From the NCBI GenBank assembly GCA_035578175.1, contig JAQMRL010000014.1, positions 16,440,274-16,504,273 of the forward strand: DNA of 64,000 bases. Direction: 5' to 3'. A program made the position numbers and the translations under genes. The notes beneath the pieces are model-generated. The model had not been told where the DNA came from, did not search any database, and saw only the letters and a list, made by a program, of their open reading frames with translations. Position 1 is the stretch's first letter. The number at the start of each line of letters is the position of its first letter. Below, piece after piece: positions 1 through 10,965 of the stretch. This DNA comes from Catonia carolina. Taxonomy: Eukaryota > Arthropoda > Insecta > Hemiptera > Achilidae.

Positions 1-640
1 GTCGTTAAGTTCATACTAAGGCCAAAATATTTAAAAAATCGATTTTTCACACGTTTTCGTGAGAAAAAAACAGAAAATCGCTAATTACCGCTAAACTAAG
101 CGTTACCCAAAAAAGTGTTTAAAATAAAAGTTGTAGAATATTAAATTATCTACAAATTTTATTATATAAATTTTTGCGCTAAAATGCATATTAAAGCCGC
201 AATCTTAAAAAACTACTGTTTTACGTGAAAACAGCCTCTCCAAGAATTTCAGCAAACATGGCACCTCTCCTACCTTGTAGAGCATAAAAAATTTAGTAAA
301 CCAGACGATTTTTAAAAAAAATCGTAGGACCAGTTTTTGAGAAAATCGCAAAAAAGTGAAAAATTACACGAATAAACTACTACTTCCGGTTGACCGATTT
401 TGATGAAAATGTTCGTGTCGGGTCCGGTAGTGGTATGAAACTTAAGTTTCAAGTTCGTACGATGTTTCGTTCTTGAGATATTCTGTTCACAAACACACAC
501 ACACAAACCAATCACTAAAAACATGTTTTTTGAGTTCAGGGGGTCTGAAAACGTGTAGATCCGGTGAAAACTCGATTTCTTAAAATCGACATGAAAACAA
601 TACTTTCCTTCCTATATATTCATATAGGCAAGCGAAAGTA
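1..640 (-). mobile_element. Family A (Helentron-like) element, cut by window start
   Basis: The 5' two-thirds of a family A copy on the minus strand. It ends at 640 with the subterminal repeat (GGCAAGcGAAAG on the plus strand) next to the TATATATTCATATAGG palindrome. The AC tract at 488-506 is short. Non-coding; the short ORFs here are repeat sequence that recurs in other copies. Confidence 0.75.
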
Positions 641-997
641 AAAAAAAAATCTTATGCATTTTCAATATTCTGTTACCTAACTTAATAATAGAGACAATTT
701 CCAAGGTTATCTATTAATAAATTTTTTAAAACAGTCAGTCGAATTTATTTTTATAAAAATCAGGCGTTTCCTTTTGTTTTTGGCAGTGGGCTAAAATTTA
801 CTGTTGTTAATAAAATATGAAAGTGACAATACAAATGATTAATTATTTTTTAATTATATTTTATTGGTCTCATAAAATTCATGGACGAGCTGTAATTTTG
901 CACAATTCTAACTTACCATATTAATAAATATAATATAATGTAAATTTACAATAAACTAACCTCTATAAATAAATAAATCCCAATAAATTTTTTTTTT
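641..997. other. AT-rich spacer
   Basis: No ORF, repeat or RNA signal recognised between two family A copies. Confidence 0.5.
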
Positions 998-1135
998 GGT
1001 GTGAAGCACTCACACGACTTTCTCTAGCCATTGTAAATAACGAACTATAATAAATTAAAAAATGTAACATCAAAATCAATCTCGGTTCGATTTAAAAATA
1101 CCGGAAATCATAATTGACTAAGTTCTCTAGAAAAA
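998..1135 (-). mobile_element. Family A 3'-end fragment
   Basis: About 140 bp of the 3' end (GTGTGAAGCACTCACACGAC hairpin and degenerate subterminal repeat), truncated where the next family A copy starts in the opposite orientation. Confidence 0.7.
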
Positions 1136-1150
1136 AAATTGAAGATTTTT

Positions 1151-2070
1151 ACTTTCTCTTGCCTATATAACTATATAGGAAGGAAAGTATTGTTTTCATG
1201 CCGATTTTTCGAAATTAAGTTTTCACCAGATATATCGTTTTCAGACCCCCTGAACCTAAAAAACATGTTTTTAGTGATTGGTCTGTGTAAACATGTTTTT
1301 AAAGATTGGTCTGTGTGTGAACAGAATATCTCAAGAACGGAACATCGTACGAAGTTGAAACTTCAAATTTAAGTTAGGTACCACTACAGGACCCGACAAG
1401 AACATTTTCATCAAAATTGGCTGACCGGAAGTAATAGTTTATTCGTGTCATTTTTTACTTTTTTGCGGTTTTCTCAAAAGCGGCTCCGTCGATTTTTTAA
1501 AAAATCGCCTCATTTACTACATTTTTCATGCTCTACAAGATAGGGGTAGGCGCCATGTCTACTGAAATTCTTGCGGAGGTTGTTTTCTCGTAAAAAAATT
1601 TTTATTTAAGATTGCGACTTTAATATACATTTAGCGCAAAAAATATAAAATCAAAGTTGTAGACAATTAAAAAACCTACAACTTTTATTTCAAAAATTTA
1701 TTTGTATAATAGTATTCAGTTTAACTGTAATTAGCGATTTTCTGTTTTTTCTTTCAAGAAAATCTGTAAAAAATGGATTTTTCAAGGTTTCAGCCTTAGT
1801 ATGCATTTTACGACAAAGTGTATATAATCAAATTTATAGGAAATTAAAAGATCTAAAACTTTATTTTCGGCATTTTCACAGGCTAGTGAAAGTGATTTTC
1901 CGTATTATTAAGCCAAACTAAGGTTGATTTTAATTTTGCATCATTCACTCATGATTAAAATAAGGTTATGTATTTTTGTTTATTTCTAATGTTTTATTAC
2001 TAATGCTAGATTATATTGTTCATTATTTGCACTAATAAATGAAGAGAAAGTCGTGTTCACACCACATTTT
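1151..2070 (+). mobile_element. Family A element, near full length
   Basis: Starts at ACTTTCTCTTGCC, has the CCTATATAACTATATAGG palindrome, and ends at GAGAAAGTCGTGTTCACACCACATTTT. The GT tract has been replaced by a short duplication (AAACATGTTTTTAGTGATTGG repeated near 1260-1310). Non-coding. Confidence 0.8.
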
Positions 2071-2216
2071 GTGTTTTTCGAAGTAGGCTATATTAAAAAC
2101 AATTGTTTATTATAAAACTACTTAGTTTTAAAACATATTTTTATTAAAAATGAGTTCGGATTATCCGAAATTTCGGAACAGCGAAGTGTTGTGTAGTTAT
2201 TAAAAAAAAAAAAAAA

Positions 2217-3165
2217 TCTGGTGTGAAACACTCACACAACTTTCTCTTGCCAATGCAAATAATTAACAATAAACCTAACATTAATAATAAACTATTAGAA
2301 ATAAACAAAAAACTAACCTCAAAAACATAACCTTATTTTAATCATGAGTGAATGATGCAAAATGAAAATCAACCTCAGTTTGGCTTAGAAATACGGAAAA
2401 TCACTCTTTCTCTCTAAACTAGGCTCTGTAGAGAAAAATGCTTCAAATAAAAGTTGTAGATCTTTTAATTTTCTATAAATTAAATTATATACACTTTTGT
2501 CGTAAAATGCATACTAAGGCCGAAATCTTAAAAAAATCAATTTTTCACACATTTTCGTGAGAAAAAAAACAGAAAATCGCAAATTACCGCTAAACTAAGC
2601 GTTATACAAAAAAATGTTTGAAATAAAAGTTGTAGAATTTTCAATTCTCTACAACTTTTATTATATAAAGTTTTGCGCTAAAATGCATATTAAAGCTGTA
2701 ATCTTAAAAAAACAACGTTTTTACGTGAAAACAGCCTCACCCAGAATTTCAGCAGACATGGCGCCTACCCTATCTTGTAGAGAATAAAAAATTGAGTAAA
2801 ATAGGCGATTTTAAAAAAAATCGTAGGACCAGTTTTTGAGAAAATCGCAAAAAACTGAAAAATTATACGAATAAACTACTACTTCCGGTTGACCGATTTT
2901 GATGAAAATGTTCGTGTCGCGTCCGGTAGGGGTATGTAACTTAAGTTTCAAGTTTCAAGTTCGTACGATGTTCCGTTCTTGAGATATTCTGTTCACACAC
3001 AGACACACAGACACACACACACACACACACAGACCAATCGCTAAAAACATGTTTTTTGGGTTCAGGGGGTCTGAAAACGTATAGATCCGGTGAAAACTCG
3101 ATTTCGAAAAATCGACATGAAAACAATACTTTCCTTCCTATATATTCATATAGGCAAGAGAAAGT
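2217..3165 (-). mobile_element. Family A element, full length
   Basis: A complete minus-strand copy. The 3' hairpin end is at 2217 next to an A-run, and the 5' end is at 3165 (AGAGAAAGT). It carries an AC tract at about 2996-3031. Confidence 0.85.
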
Positions 3166-3926
3166 AAAAATCAAGAAAAATTTTGTGGGATAATACGTTA
3201 AATAAATGTCGTAAAGGTGTATTAACACGACAATAATTTACTAGCTGCTAGTACTAGCAGCTAGTACTAGCAGGTTTTGATTAACTAGCAACGTTCCCAA
3301 ACGTTCAGACCGAGCTAGTTTACTAGTTCCAGTCAATCACGTGACCTTCTCTCCCTTAATAGCGCTAGTAAAATCAAACAAGTTCAAAGTCACTAGAGCT
3401 TTAACTAAACAAGCTGTTAGTTGTTCGTTCCTACGACGTTAGTACTAACAGCAAAGAATCTCTTCTTTGGCTTGTGGGTGTCACTAACTACATATGAAGA
3501 TCCGTTGAAATCGAATTTTCTTTTTGACCAAAACATTTAGAGAAAGTATATATTTTTGAGATTATAAAGAAACGCTTGTACAGGAATTACGTACTCGAAA
3601 GTTTTGTTTACAATTAATAAATGTACCGGAAACCGGAAATGTTAATTTCTCCACCAGTACAATTTCTACAAATCTGGAAAGGATTTCGAATTAAAGTTAA
3701 TAAAAAGTTAGAGAAAGTCGTGGGAGAGTTCAATATCAAATATTACAGAGTCAGAAGCCTACAAGAGACGGAAAATCAAAATTTTATCTCATGCTGTACA
3801 CAGCCATATATCATATATGCCATTTTGGCCAAGAGAAAGTAAAATCGAAAATCCAAATAATCAAATTAGAATATTTGCTTTGATATTTAACACAAAAGCT
3901 ATACATTTTTTTTATACAGCGTTTTT
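3166..3926. other. Spacer with a perfect palindrome
   Basis: No gene recognised; a 73-codon ORF at 3621-3842 has no recognisable content. A 24-nt perfect palindrome built from CTAGCTGCTAG and its complement lies at 3241-3264, followed by partial repeats of GCTAGTACTAGC. A stray family A end motif (GGCCAAGAGAAAGTAAAA) is at about 3827-3843. Confidence 0.5.
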
Positions 3927-4836
3927 ACTTTCTCTTGCCCTATATGAATTTATAGGAAAAGGAGAGTATCGTTTTCATGTCGATTTTTTTGAAATCAAGT
4001 TTTCACCGGATTACACGTTTTTCACAACCCCTGAACCCAAAAACCATGTTTTTGGCAATCGGTGTGTGTGTGTGTGTATGTATGTGTGAACAAAGTATCT
4101 CAAGAACGGAATATCGTACGGACATTTTCATCAATATCGGTCAACCGGAAGTAGTAGTAATTCGTGTCATTTTTCACTTTTGTGCGATTTTCTCAAAAAA
4201 CGGCTCCTACGATACTTTTTAAAATCGCCTCATTTACTAAACTTTTTATGCTCTACAAGATAGGGTAAGCACTATATCTGCTGAAATTCTCGGGAAGGCT
4301 GTTCTCTCGTAATATTTTGTTTTTTTAAGATTGCGACTTTAATATGCATTTCAGCGCATAAATGTGTTAATAAAAGTTGCAGACAATTTAAAATCCTGCA
4401 ACTTTTATTTCAACCTTTTTTCTGTAAAACGCTTAGTTGAGCGTTAATTAGAGATTTTCTGTATTTTCTCACGAAACGTTAAAAAAATATTTTTTTTAAA
4501 GATTTCAGCCTTAGCATGCATTTTACGACAAAAGAGTACCTATCTATATAATAAAATTAATAGGAAATTAAAAGATCTACAACTTTTATTTAGACCATTT
4601 ATCTTTACAGAGCCTAGTTAATCGTGAAAGAGTTATTTTCCGTCTTTTTAAGCCAAACTGAAGTTGATTTTCATTTTGCGTCTTTCACTCATGATTAAAT
4701 ATAGGTTATGTAATTTGAGGTTAGTTTTTTGTTTATTTCTAATGTTTTATTACTAATGTTAGGTTATATTGGTCATTATTTGCATTGGCAACAGAAAGTC
4801 GTTGAAGTGGTTCACACCAGATTTTTAAAGATTTCG
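3927..4836 (+). mobile_element. Family A element, full length
   Basis: Runs from ACTTTCTCTTGCC to TTCACACCAGATTTTT with a short GT tract at about 4064-4088. It is followed at once by the 3' half of another family A copy, giving a head-to-tail partial tandem. Confidence 0.8.
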
Positions 4837-4908
4837 GCCTTCGTATGCATCTTACGACAAAAGTATTGTCACCGGATGGCGACATTAAGAGGCTAACCTT
4901 GTTAGTTT

Positions 4909-4924
4909 GGTGGCCCTGAAAAGG
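4909..4924 (-). promoter_or_regulatory. Histone mRNA-type 3' stem-loop
   Basis: On the minus strand the sequence is GGCCCTTTTCAGGGCC followed by ACCA. This is the classic replication-dependent histone 3' element: 6-bp stem, UUUC-type loop, ACCA flank. It lies shortly after the stop codon at 4970, the usual spacing. No convincing purine-rich U7-binding element was seen downstream. Confidence 0.7.
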
Positions 4925-4969
4925 GCCGTTTAAGCGGTGGTCGTCTTGGAGAGGGGTCGGTCGTAGTCG

Positions 4970-5482
4970 TCATGGCGGTCGGAGGCTGGGCGACACGGCG
5001 TGTCGTCGTCTAGCGGAGACGTCATCTTCTTCCCTCGCAAAAGTGCGTCGCTGGCTGCTTCGTCGGGTCCGGTGGGCGTAAGGCTCGATCGAGGGACCGC
5101 TGTGGGCATCGCTCGCGTCAGCGGGCGATGACGGTGACGGGTCGGCGAGCGGAAGCATCATCTTCTCTCTTGCGGGGTCGTCGATTAGTTCTCGCTGGAG
5201 TCCGGCAGCCGTGTGCCGTGGTGGACGTCTTGTCGTTGTCTGGGTCGGAAGCGGCGAGCCGGCGTGGTGGCAACGGAGCCCGAAGAGTGACCGCTCGGCT
5301 ACCGGGTTCAGACCTAGCCTTCCCTCAGCTGCAGTTGGGTACCCACTGCAGCGTGTCAGTGGTGGCCCCCAGAGCCCCGCAGTGTCGGGTCGGCGTAGGC
5401 CGTCCGCCGATAGCGCGGCCGAGGCGGCTCTTTCCGGGCCGGCGAATAAGGCTGACCGGTGCGGGAATGTAGCGTCCGCCAC
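4970..5482 (-). CDS. Hypothetical Ser/Pro/Arg-rich ORF in the GC-rich module
   Basis: A 170-codon minus-strand frame counted from a GTG at 5482. The frame stays open upstream towards about 5700, so the true start is unknown and no ATG supports it. The product would be rich in Ser, Pro, Arg and Ala, with no recognised domain and no resemblance to core histones. It is placed like a gene: a TATA-like TATATAAAG lies about 120 bp upstream of the GTG, and a stem-loop of the replication-dependent histone mRNA type lies about 45 nt past the stop. GC-rich DNA gives long frames by chance (plus-strand frames at 5128-5472 and 5211-5549 are also open), so coding status is doubtful. Confidence 0.25.
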   Translation of the reverse strand: MADATFPHRSALFAGPERAASAALSADGLRRPDTAGLWGPPLTRCSGYPTAAEGRLGLNPVAERSLFGLRCHHAGSPLPTQTTTRRPPRHTAAGLQRELIDDPAREKMMLPLADPSPSSPADASDAHSGPSIEPYAHRTRRSSQRRTFAREEDDVSARRRHAVSPSLRPP

Positions 5483-5602
5483 CGGTAGCGTAGACCAGGA
5501 ATGGTGCGTCCGGTCTCGGCTGGGCTCGTCCTCTTCTGTCTTGATGTGAAGTGAATCGCTCTGTGTCTTGAACGGTATTGAATCTCTGCTCAGTGTAGCT
5601 CT

Positions 5603-5611
5603 CTTTATATA
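5603..5611 (-). promoter_or_regulatory. Possible TATA box
   Basis: The minus strand reads CTATATAAAGAGAGC inside otherwise GC-rich DNA, upstream of the open frame and the stem-loop. It is consistent with a core promoter of a histone-like unit, but this is only positional inference. Confidence 0.4.
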
Positions 5612-6045
5612 GCTGCCGGGAGCGCTGTGGTAGAGAGCGGCTACTGGCTTGGGCTTGATGACAAAGGCCTTTGCGGTGCGCAGCCGAAAGCCCCGTTTGT
5701 CGCTATGCCAACAAAGGCCGGGAGAACTATTGAAGCCGGCAACACAGTAAATGATTCATTAGAAGGGGTGGCGGTGACAGTGTATATAATCAAATTTATT
5801 GAAAATTAAAAGGTCTAAAACTTTTAATTTAATAATTTTTCTCTACAGAGCTTAGTTTATTGTGAAAGCGTGATTTCCGTATGAAGTCAAACTAAGGTTG
5901 ATTTTCATTTTGCATCATTCACTCATGATTAAAATAAAGTTATGTTTTCTGAGGTTAATTTTTTCTTTATTTCTAATGTTAGGTTATATTGTTCATTATT
6001 TACACTGGTAAAAGAAATTCATGTGAGTGTTCACACCAAATTTTT

Positions 6046-6485
6046 AAAGTTACAAGAAGATTCACAGGGAAGATTTTATACGGATCAGATCTTTTAACAT
6101 AATTAGATTTGAAAACTGTGAAGAAACAAGTTTACAATTGCAACAAACCGGCTGCAACAATACAACGGAATCTTTTTAAGCCAATGAAGAGCTGAGATGT
6201 CTTTTGTTAATATTATATATATATGTAATAGCATGTACTACGTCATGTTTTGGGATGTACTAAGGTCGCTTTGTAACAAACCCTGTTTGACGGGTTACCA
6301 GAAGGTTGACATCTATTTTTAAATCTATACATCAACATTACGAACATTACGAATTGTATATAACATTACATCCCGGTAGTAATTTTGATGTAATAACTTT
6401 TAAAAAACCGTATATCTGAGTATCTGAGTATATCTATATTGTATTACATTAAAAAAACCAAAATAATCCGTAAAATATTTTTTTT
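6046..6485. other. AT-rich spacer
   Basis: No gene, RNA or repeat family recognised. Confidence 0.45.
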
Positions 6486-6575
6486 AAATACAGGAACTAG
6501 TTGCTAAATATTTCTAGTATAAATCACAAATAAATTTAACAAATATTTCGTTTTTGTTTTTTCACTAATTCGATA
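6486..6575 (+). repeat. Left long direct repeat flanking a family A copy
   Basis: AAATACAGGAACTAGTTGC... to ...CACTAATTCGATAA. It matches 7650-7744 at roughly 80% identity and abuts the 5' end of the element at 6577. Confidence 0.75.
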
Positions 6576-6576
6576 A

Positions 6577-7649
6577 TTCTTTCCCTGTATGAATATATAG
6601 GAAAGAAAGTATTGTTTTTACGTCGATTTTACGAAATCTGAGTTTTCACCGGATATACACGTTATCATAACCCCGACCCAAAAAAAAAAACATGTTTTCA
6701 AGTATCAGTCTGTGCGTGAAAAAATATCTCAAGAACGGAACATTGTACGAGTTGAAACTTGGAATTTAAGTTAGGTAGCACTAGAGGACTGGACATGAAC
6801 ATTTTCATCAAAATCGGTCAACTGGAAGTAGTAGTTCATTCGTGCAATTTTTCACTTTTTTGTAATTATATCAAAAACGGCTCATAATTATTATATAAAT
6901 CACTCTACAAAATAGGGTAAGCGCCATAACTGCTGAAATTCTTGGGGAGGCTGTGTTTTCGTAGAAAATGTTTTTTTGAAGATCGCGGCCTTAATACCGT
7001 ATGGATTTTAGAGCAAACAAGTATATAACAAAAGTTGTAGAAAATTTGAAAATCTATAACTTTTATTTGGAACATTTACTTGTACGTTTTGTTCAGTGAT
7101 AATTAGCGATTTTCTGTTTTTCTTTCATGAAAATCTGTAAAAAAATGGGATTTTTTACAGGTTACGTCCTTAGTATGCATTTTACGACAAAAGTGTATAT
7201 AATTAAATTTATAAGAAATTAGAAGACCTACAACTTATATTTAATAATATTTTTCTCTAGAGAACCTAGTTAAGCGTCAAAGAGTGATTTTCCGTATTTT
7301 AAGCCAAACTGACGTTGATTTTCATTTCACATCAATCACTAATGATTAAAATTAGGTTTTTATTTTATTTATTTATTTTTTTTATTAATTTAAAGTCTCA
7401 TAAACAGCTTGGTCATAAGCAACGACGGTGGGATAAGAAACTGTATCTATGGGTTTTAACACGTAATAATTTCCAGACCCTAGCTGGGAATCGAACACGA
7501 ACGACCGCTTAGTAAGCAAGCGTGCTCTCCCACTACGCCACGGAGTCGGCCATTTTTCATTGTTTACTAATGTTTAAACATAGTTATACTTTTCATTATT
7601 TACAATGGCAAGAAAAAGTCGCGTGAGTGTTTATCACACCGAATTTTTT
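6577..7649 (+). mobile_element. Family A element flanked by long direct repeats
   Basis: A degenerate 5' end (ATTCTTTCCCTGTATGAATATATAGG region) and 3' end (GGCAAGAAAAAGTCGCGTGAG... CACACCGAATTTTTT). A tRNA-derived SINE is inserted at about 7363-7552. Long direct repeats abut both ends. Confidence 0.75.
7363..7552 (-). mobile_element. tRNA-derived SINE
   Basis: On the minus strand it begins GGCCGACTCCGTGGCGTAGT (A-box type TGGCGTAGTGGG) and has a B box GTTCGATTCCC, followed by a non-tRNA body and an A-rich tail (plus-strand T-rich end at about 7363-7390). No complete tRNA fold, so not a functional tRNA gene. Confidence 0.7.
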
Positions 7650-7744
7650 AAATACGGGAACTAGTTGGTAAATATTTCTAATACATATAACTACAGTACT
7701 AAATTTAAAAATATTTTGGTTTCGTTCTTTCACAAATTCGATAA
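7650..7744 (+). repeat. Right long direct repeat flanking a family A copy
   Basis: AAATACGGGAACTAGTTGG... to ...CACAAATTCGATAA; the partner of 6486-6575. It begins directly after the T-run that ends the element. Confidence 0.75.
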
Positions 7745-10648
7745 ATTAATGGAAAAGCAGTAACAAAATTAATTATTTTTTTAACACCGAGTAAAAAAAT
7801 CAGGGAAGTCAACTTTTTTAGTCCTGACCAAAGGATTACAGAAAGAATTCAACCGCGCCCAAACCTTGAACGTAAAAATAAATAAATACATAGCAAAAAT
7901 TACAGATTAGTTTTTGTACGTTGATAAAATAACACAGATCAGATCCTAAGTGAATTAATGTTAAAGGCTGAATAGAAAATAGGTTAAACGAAGCTGGTGG
8001 CTTGACACAAAATTACGAAATAATGCAAGGGGGTATACGAAATTTATTATCCACACCCACATCATTTTTAAGTAAAAATAATTACGAAATAATATTAACA
8101 TAATAAATTTAATAAATATAAGTAAATAAATACGGGTTTCATAACAGCCCAGAAAGTTTGTACATGATGTTAAACAAGCCGACGGACAATTTAAATTGAA
8201 ACAAAAGAATGAAATAGAAAAAACGTTCGTAGTATTATTTTTAATTAATATTAACTTATAAATTTACTTAATCTATCAAAATAAATAATTTAAAATACAG
8301 AAAATTGATTATGTATGATAAAACAACAAAAATACTATTTAACAACAGTTCGGTAGGACAAGAAAAAGGTTGAAACGTATATAGTTCCAAATGTCAACGT
8401 CATACAAACAACAGCGCTGATGTCGCAATGAGAAAACCAGGTTTCCAATAGGAGCAGCACTGTACGTATTTCGCCGCATAAAAAAACCGGCCGGCGTTTT
8501 CCAATACATTTTTATAGGAAAAGTACATCTTAAAATTAATATATAACTAAAAATTACACAATCTTATATAAAATTATGATGGAATAAACAACAATATTAC
8601 TATTACGGTTAATTTTTATAATTAAAACACCGGAAAAATTCGTTTAAAGTATAAGGTAATAAACAGACTGTTCTAAAATAAACTTGTCTACGTAAACAAC
8701 TGACGTTTCAAATTACAACGTAATTCTGTCATTTTTATTAGATTTATAGGAAAACTCGATAAACATACAACGCTAATAACAAATTATTGATAATAAATAA
8801 CCGAATACATTGTTACAAGTTCAGAAATTGAATAAAAATAAACAATTATATGATAAATTAAGTGAATTAGTTTTTAAAGTTTAACTAATGACATAAAGTA
8901 GTTTATAAATTAATTGATGTAAAATTAATAACATTCTTTTAATAGAAATAACATTTTTAAAGAAAAATTCATAAAATTTTAAAATTATTTAAAAAATTAT
9001 TTAATTTATTTACACGACGACAGTATACAAAAAAATTACTTTGGACACGAATCATTCGATATTAATTACTTATAAACAAAGATATAATTATATTAACGAA
9101 AATAATATTAATAATATAATATTGTATTAAATTTGAAATACAATAAAATTATATAACCATTTTAAAATATTTTAAACATATTCAGTAGTAACTAGATTTT
9201 AAATAAGACATTGACAGTTGGAAAATCTAAGTATTCGTAAGCCAATTAAATATTAATTCTCTTTATAAATACAAGGACAGTTCTAAAAATAGACTAAATG
9301 GGGGGATAAATCTAAAATAAAATGCCGGCCGGCCGGCTTTTCAAGTCAATATGGTAATTTAATATCTATTACATTAACCGGAATAACAAAGTATTTTTAT
9401 AAAATAATTTTTAATTTCATCTTCCCAAAGATTTTATATTGAAGTTATATTAAAGAAATAATATAAAATACAATAGTTTAAAAGATAGTCGGCAGGGAAT
9501 GTAAATTATATTGCCGGCCGGCTTGTCAATATGGCAGTACAGATGACACAATGACTTTCTAAACCGCAAGTTTTATAAGCCTAAAAAATAAACAAGAAAA
9601 CATACCTGACGATTTATATAGCACCAGATCAATTCACTTTAAAGTTTATTAAATGAATAAGTTTGTCACACTTTAAAACACTGATTTAAAACAAATACAC
9701 ACACGATATTTTGTTAAGGCGTAGTTCGTTTGTCTCAACAAAAGATGCAAGTTTAACACTTTCAAAGATTTACAAAACAAGGGAATGGATATACCGAAAT
9801 CGACGCGGAGTCAATGTTCCCCCAACACCGAAAGTTGATTTATTACGCAACGTTTGATTAAAGCATAAAGAATTCTGCAAAATTTTGCAAGAGAACATCA
9901 TTAACAAACGTCGAACTAAATTTAAAATATACACTGTATATTTAAAACATGTAAACAGTTAAACATTCAACATTGGCTGCTTCTGAGCTACTGATGAAGG
10001 AACCCAGCTGAGCTGGTCCTACCAGCTGACCGATAACAACAAAACCACGTGATCATGATTCTCTACGCCTATTGGTTCTCCCTTCCAAACAACCTGACCC
10101 AGTTTCCCCCACTACTATTTTTAACAACCGCTCGGCGCTTATGTTAGTACTCCGCAGATATTCCACACTCGATTTTACGATGAACGCATCTCTACATAAA
10201 CAGAACAAAGAACTATCCTTGCTATGCATTTGAGAACACTGACACCGAATCCTATTATTATTATTACTTTTATTCTTTTGCAGTTAAAATCTACTGAATT
10301 ACTTTTTTCTACTGAACAATTATGTTATTTTATTAATGTTCACTACATTATTATTTTAAGAAATTACAAAACTAACGGGATCCTAAATATTACAAACATA
10401 CCCTGGCCTGACTTCTTTATATTTCCCTATAAACATAAAAGAAGTTCACAAAAGAAAAAACTTTAATTTTTCGAATCGCTTATGAAAACACAATGACCTT
10501 CGTTCTTCTGTTTACTTTTTACAAATACTGTGACGATTATTCCAGGTTCTTTCAGGATCTATATAAATTATCAAACTTCCTTTTAAAATTATAACTATTC
10601 ATAAATTCTTACATTATTACAATATTATAACTAATTTCTATCGAGTAC
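7745..10648. other. Unassigned AT-rich region with sparse GC motifs
   Basis: No gene or known repeat recognised. GCCGGCCGGC-type 10-mers recur at 8486-8496, 9324-9337 and 9513-9522. The 9700-10220 part is less AT-rich and has CACGTG at about 10046 and ATTGG at about 10071, so it could be an upstream region, but no coding exon supports that. The 80-codon ORF at 10224-10466 has no recognisable content. Confidence 0.4.
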
Positions 10649-10830
10649 TTGCCGGCCGCATTGGCGTAGTTGGTAACGTGCTCGCCTCTCATCATGCGAT
10701 CTTTGGTTCGAATCCCATTCAGACACGGCATATTTTCACACGTTACAAAAAATCATTTCATCCTTCACCGTCTGCATTAGAAGTAATTGCAGAACAGTCA
10801 GACGTTAAACCAATAAATAAATAAAAATAT
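10649..10830 (+). mobile_element. tRNA-derived SINE
   Basis: Starts GCCGGCCGCATTGGCGTAGT with an A box (TGGCGTAGTTGG) and a B box (GGTTCGAATCC), a tail region ACAGTCAGACGTTAAACC, and an AATAAATAAATAAA end. A second copy lies in reverse at 52070-52677. Confidence 0.8.
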
Positions 10831-10965
10831 CGAGTACTTAAAAAATAAACTAAATTGTTTACAAAATGTTTTAAAACTTAAATCTTAAACCTTTTTTAAT
10901 ATTCTGAATGTGTGTACATTGTTATCTGTTCAATTTAAGAATAATTTAAGCAACCCCATGACTCA

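Larger units (their letters stand above)
4866..5779. mobile_element. GC-rich inserted module with short inverted ends
   Basis: About 914 bp of GC-rich DNA in an AT-rich setting, inserted in a family A copy. The ends share an inverted TGTCACCG motif (TTGTCACCGG left, GGCGGTGACA right), and AGT may be a 3-bp target duplication. On the minus strand it looks like a compact transcription unit: TATATAAAG at about 5603-5611, an open frame, a stop at 4970, then a histone-type stem-loop. It could be a DNA transposon carrying captured sequence, or an unusual insertion of genomic DNA. No family was recognised. Confidence 0.45.
4837..6045 (+). mobile_element. Family A 3' half, split by a GC-rich module
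   Basis: 4837-4865 and 5780-6045 are contiguous in other family A copies (ACGACAAAAGTGTATATAATC). The 4866-5779 module interrupts them at AAAAGT/AGTGTATA. The copy ends with GTGAGTGTTCACACCAAATTTTT. Confidence 0.75.

Noticed and set aside
2941..3228. ORFs with poly-Val/Cys runs (CVCVCV) in family A copies (also near 15319, 22537, 32189, 35745, 43809 and 46512)
   Set aside because: They read through the GT/AC microsatellite and family A termini. Similarity between them is repeat DNA similarity.
5128..5472. Plus-strand ORFs in the GC-rich module
   Set aside because: No start context or recognisable content. The stem-loop and TATA-like signals favour the minus strand, and high GC makes open frames common.
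10649..10725. Possible tRNA gene (A and B boxes)
   Set aside because: The acceptor stem and full cloverleaf do not form, it continues into a SINE body with an A-rich tail, and a second copy exists at 52564-52677.
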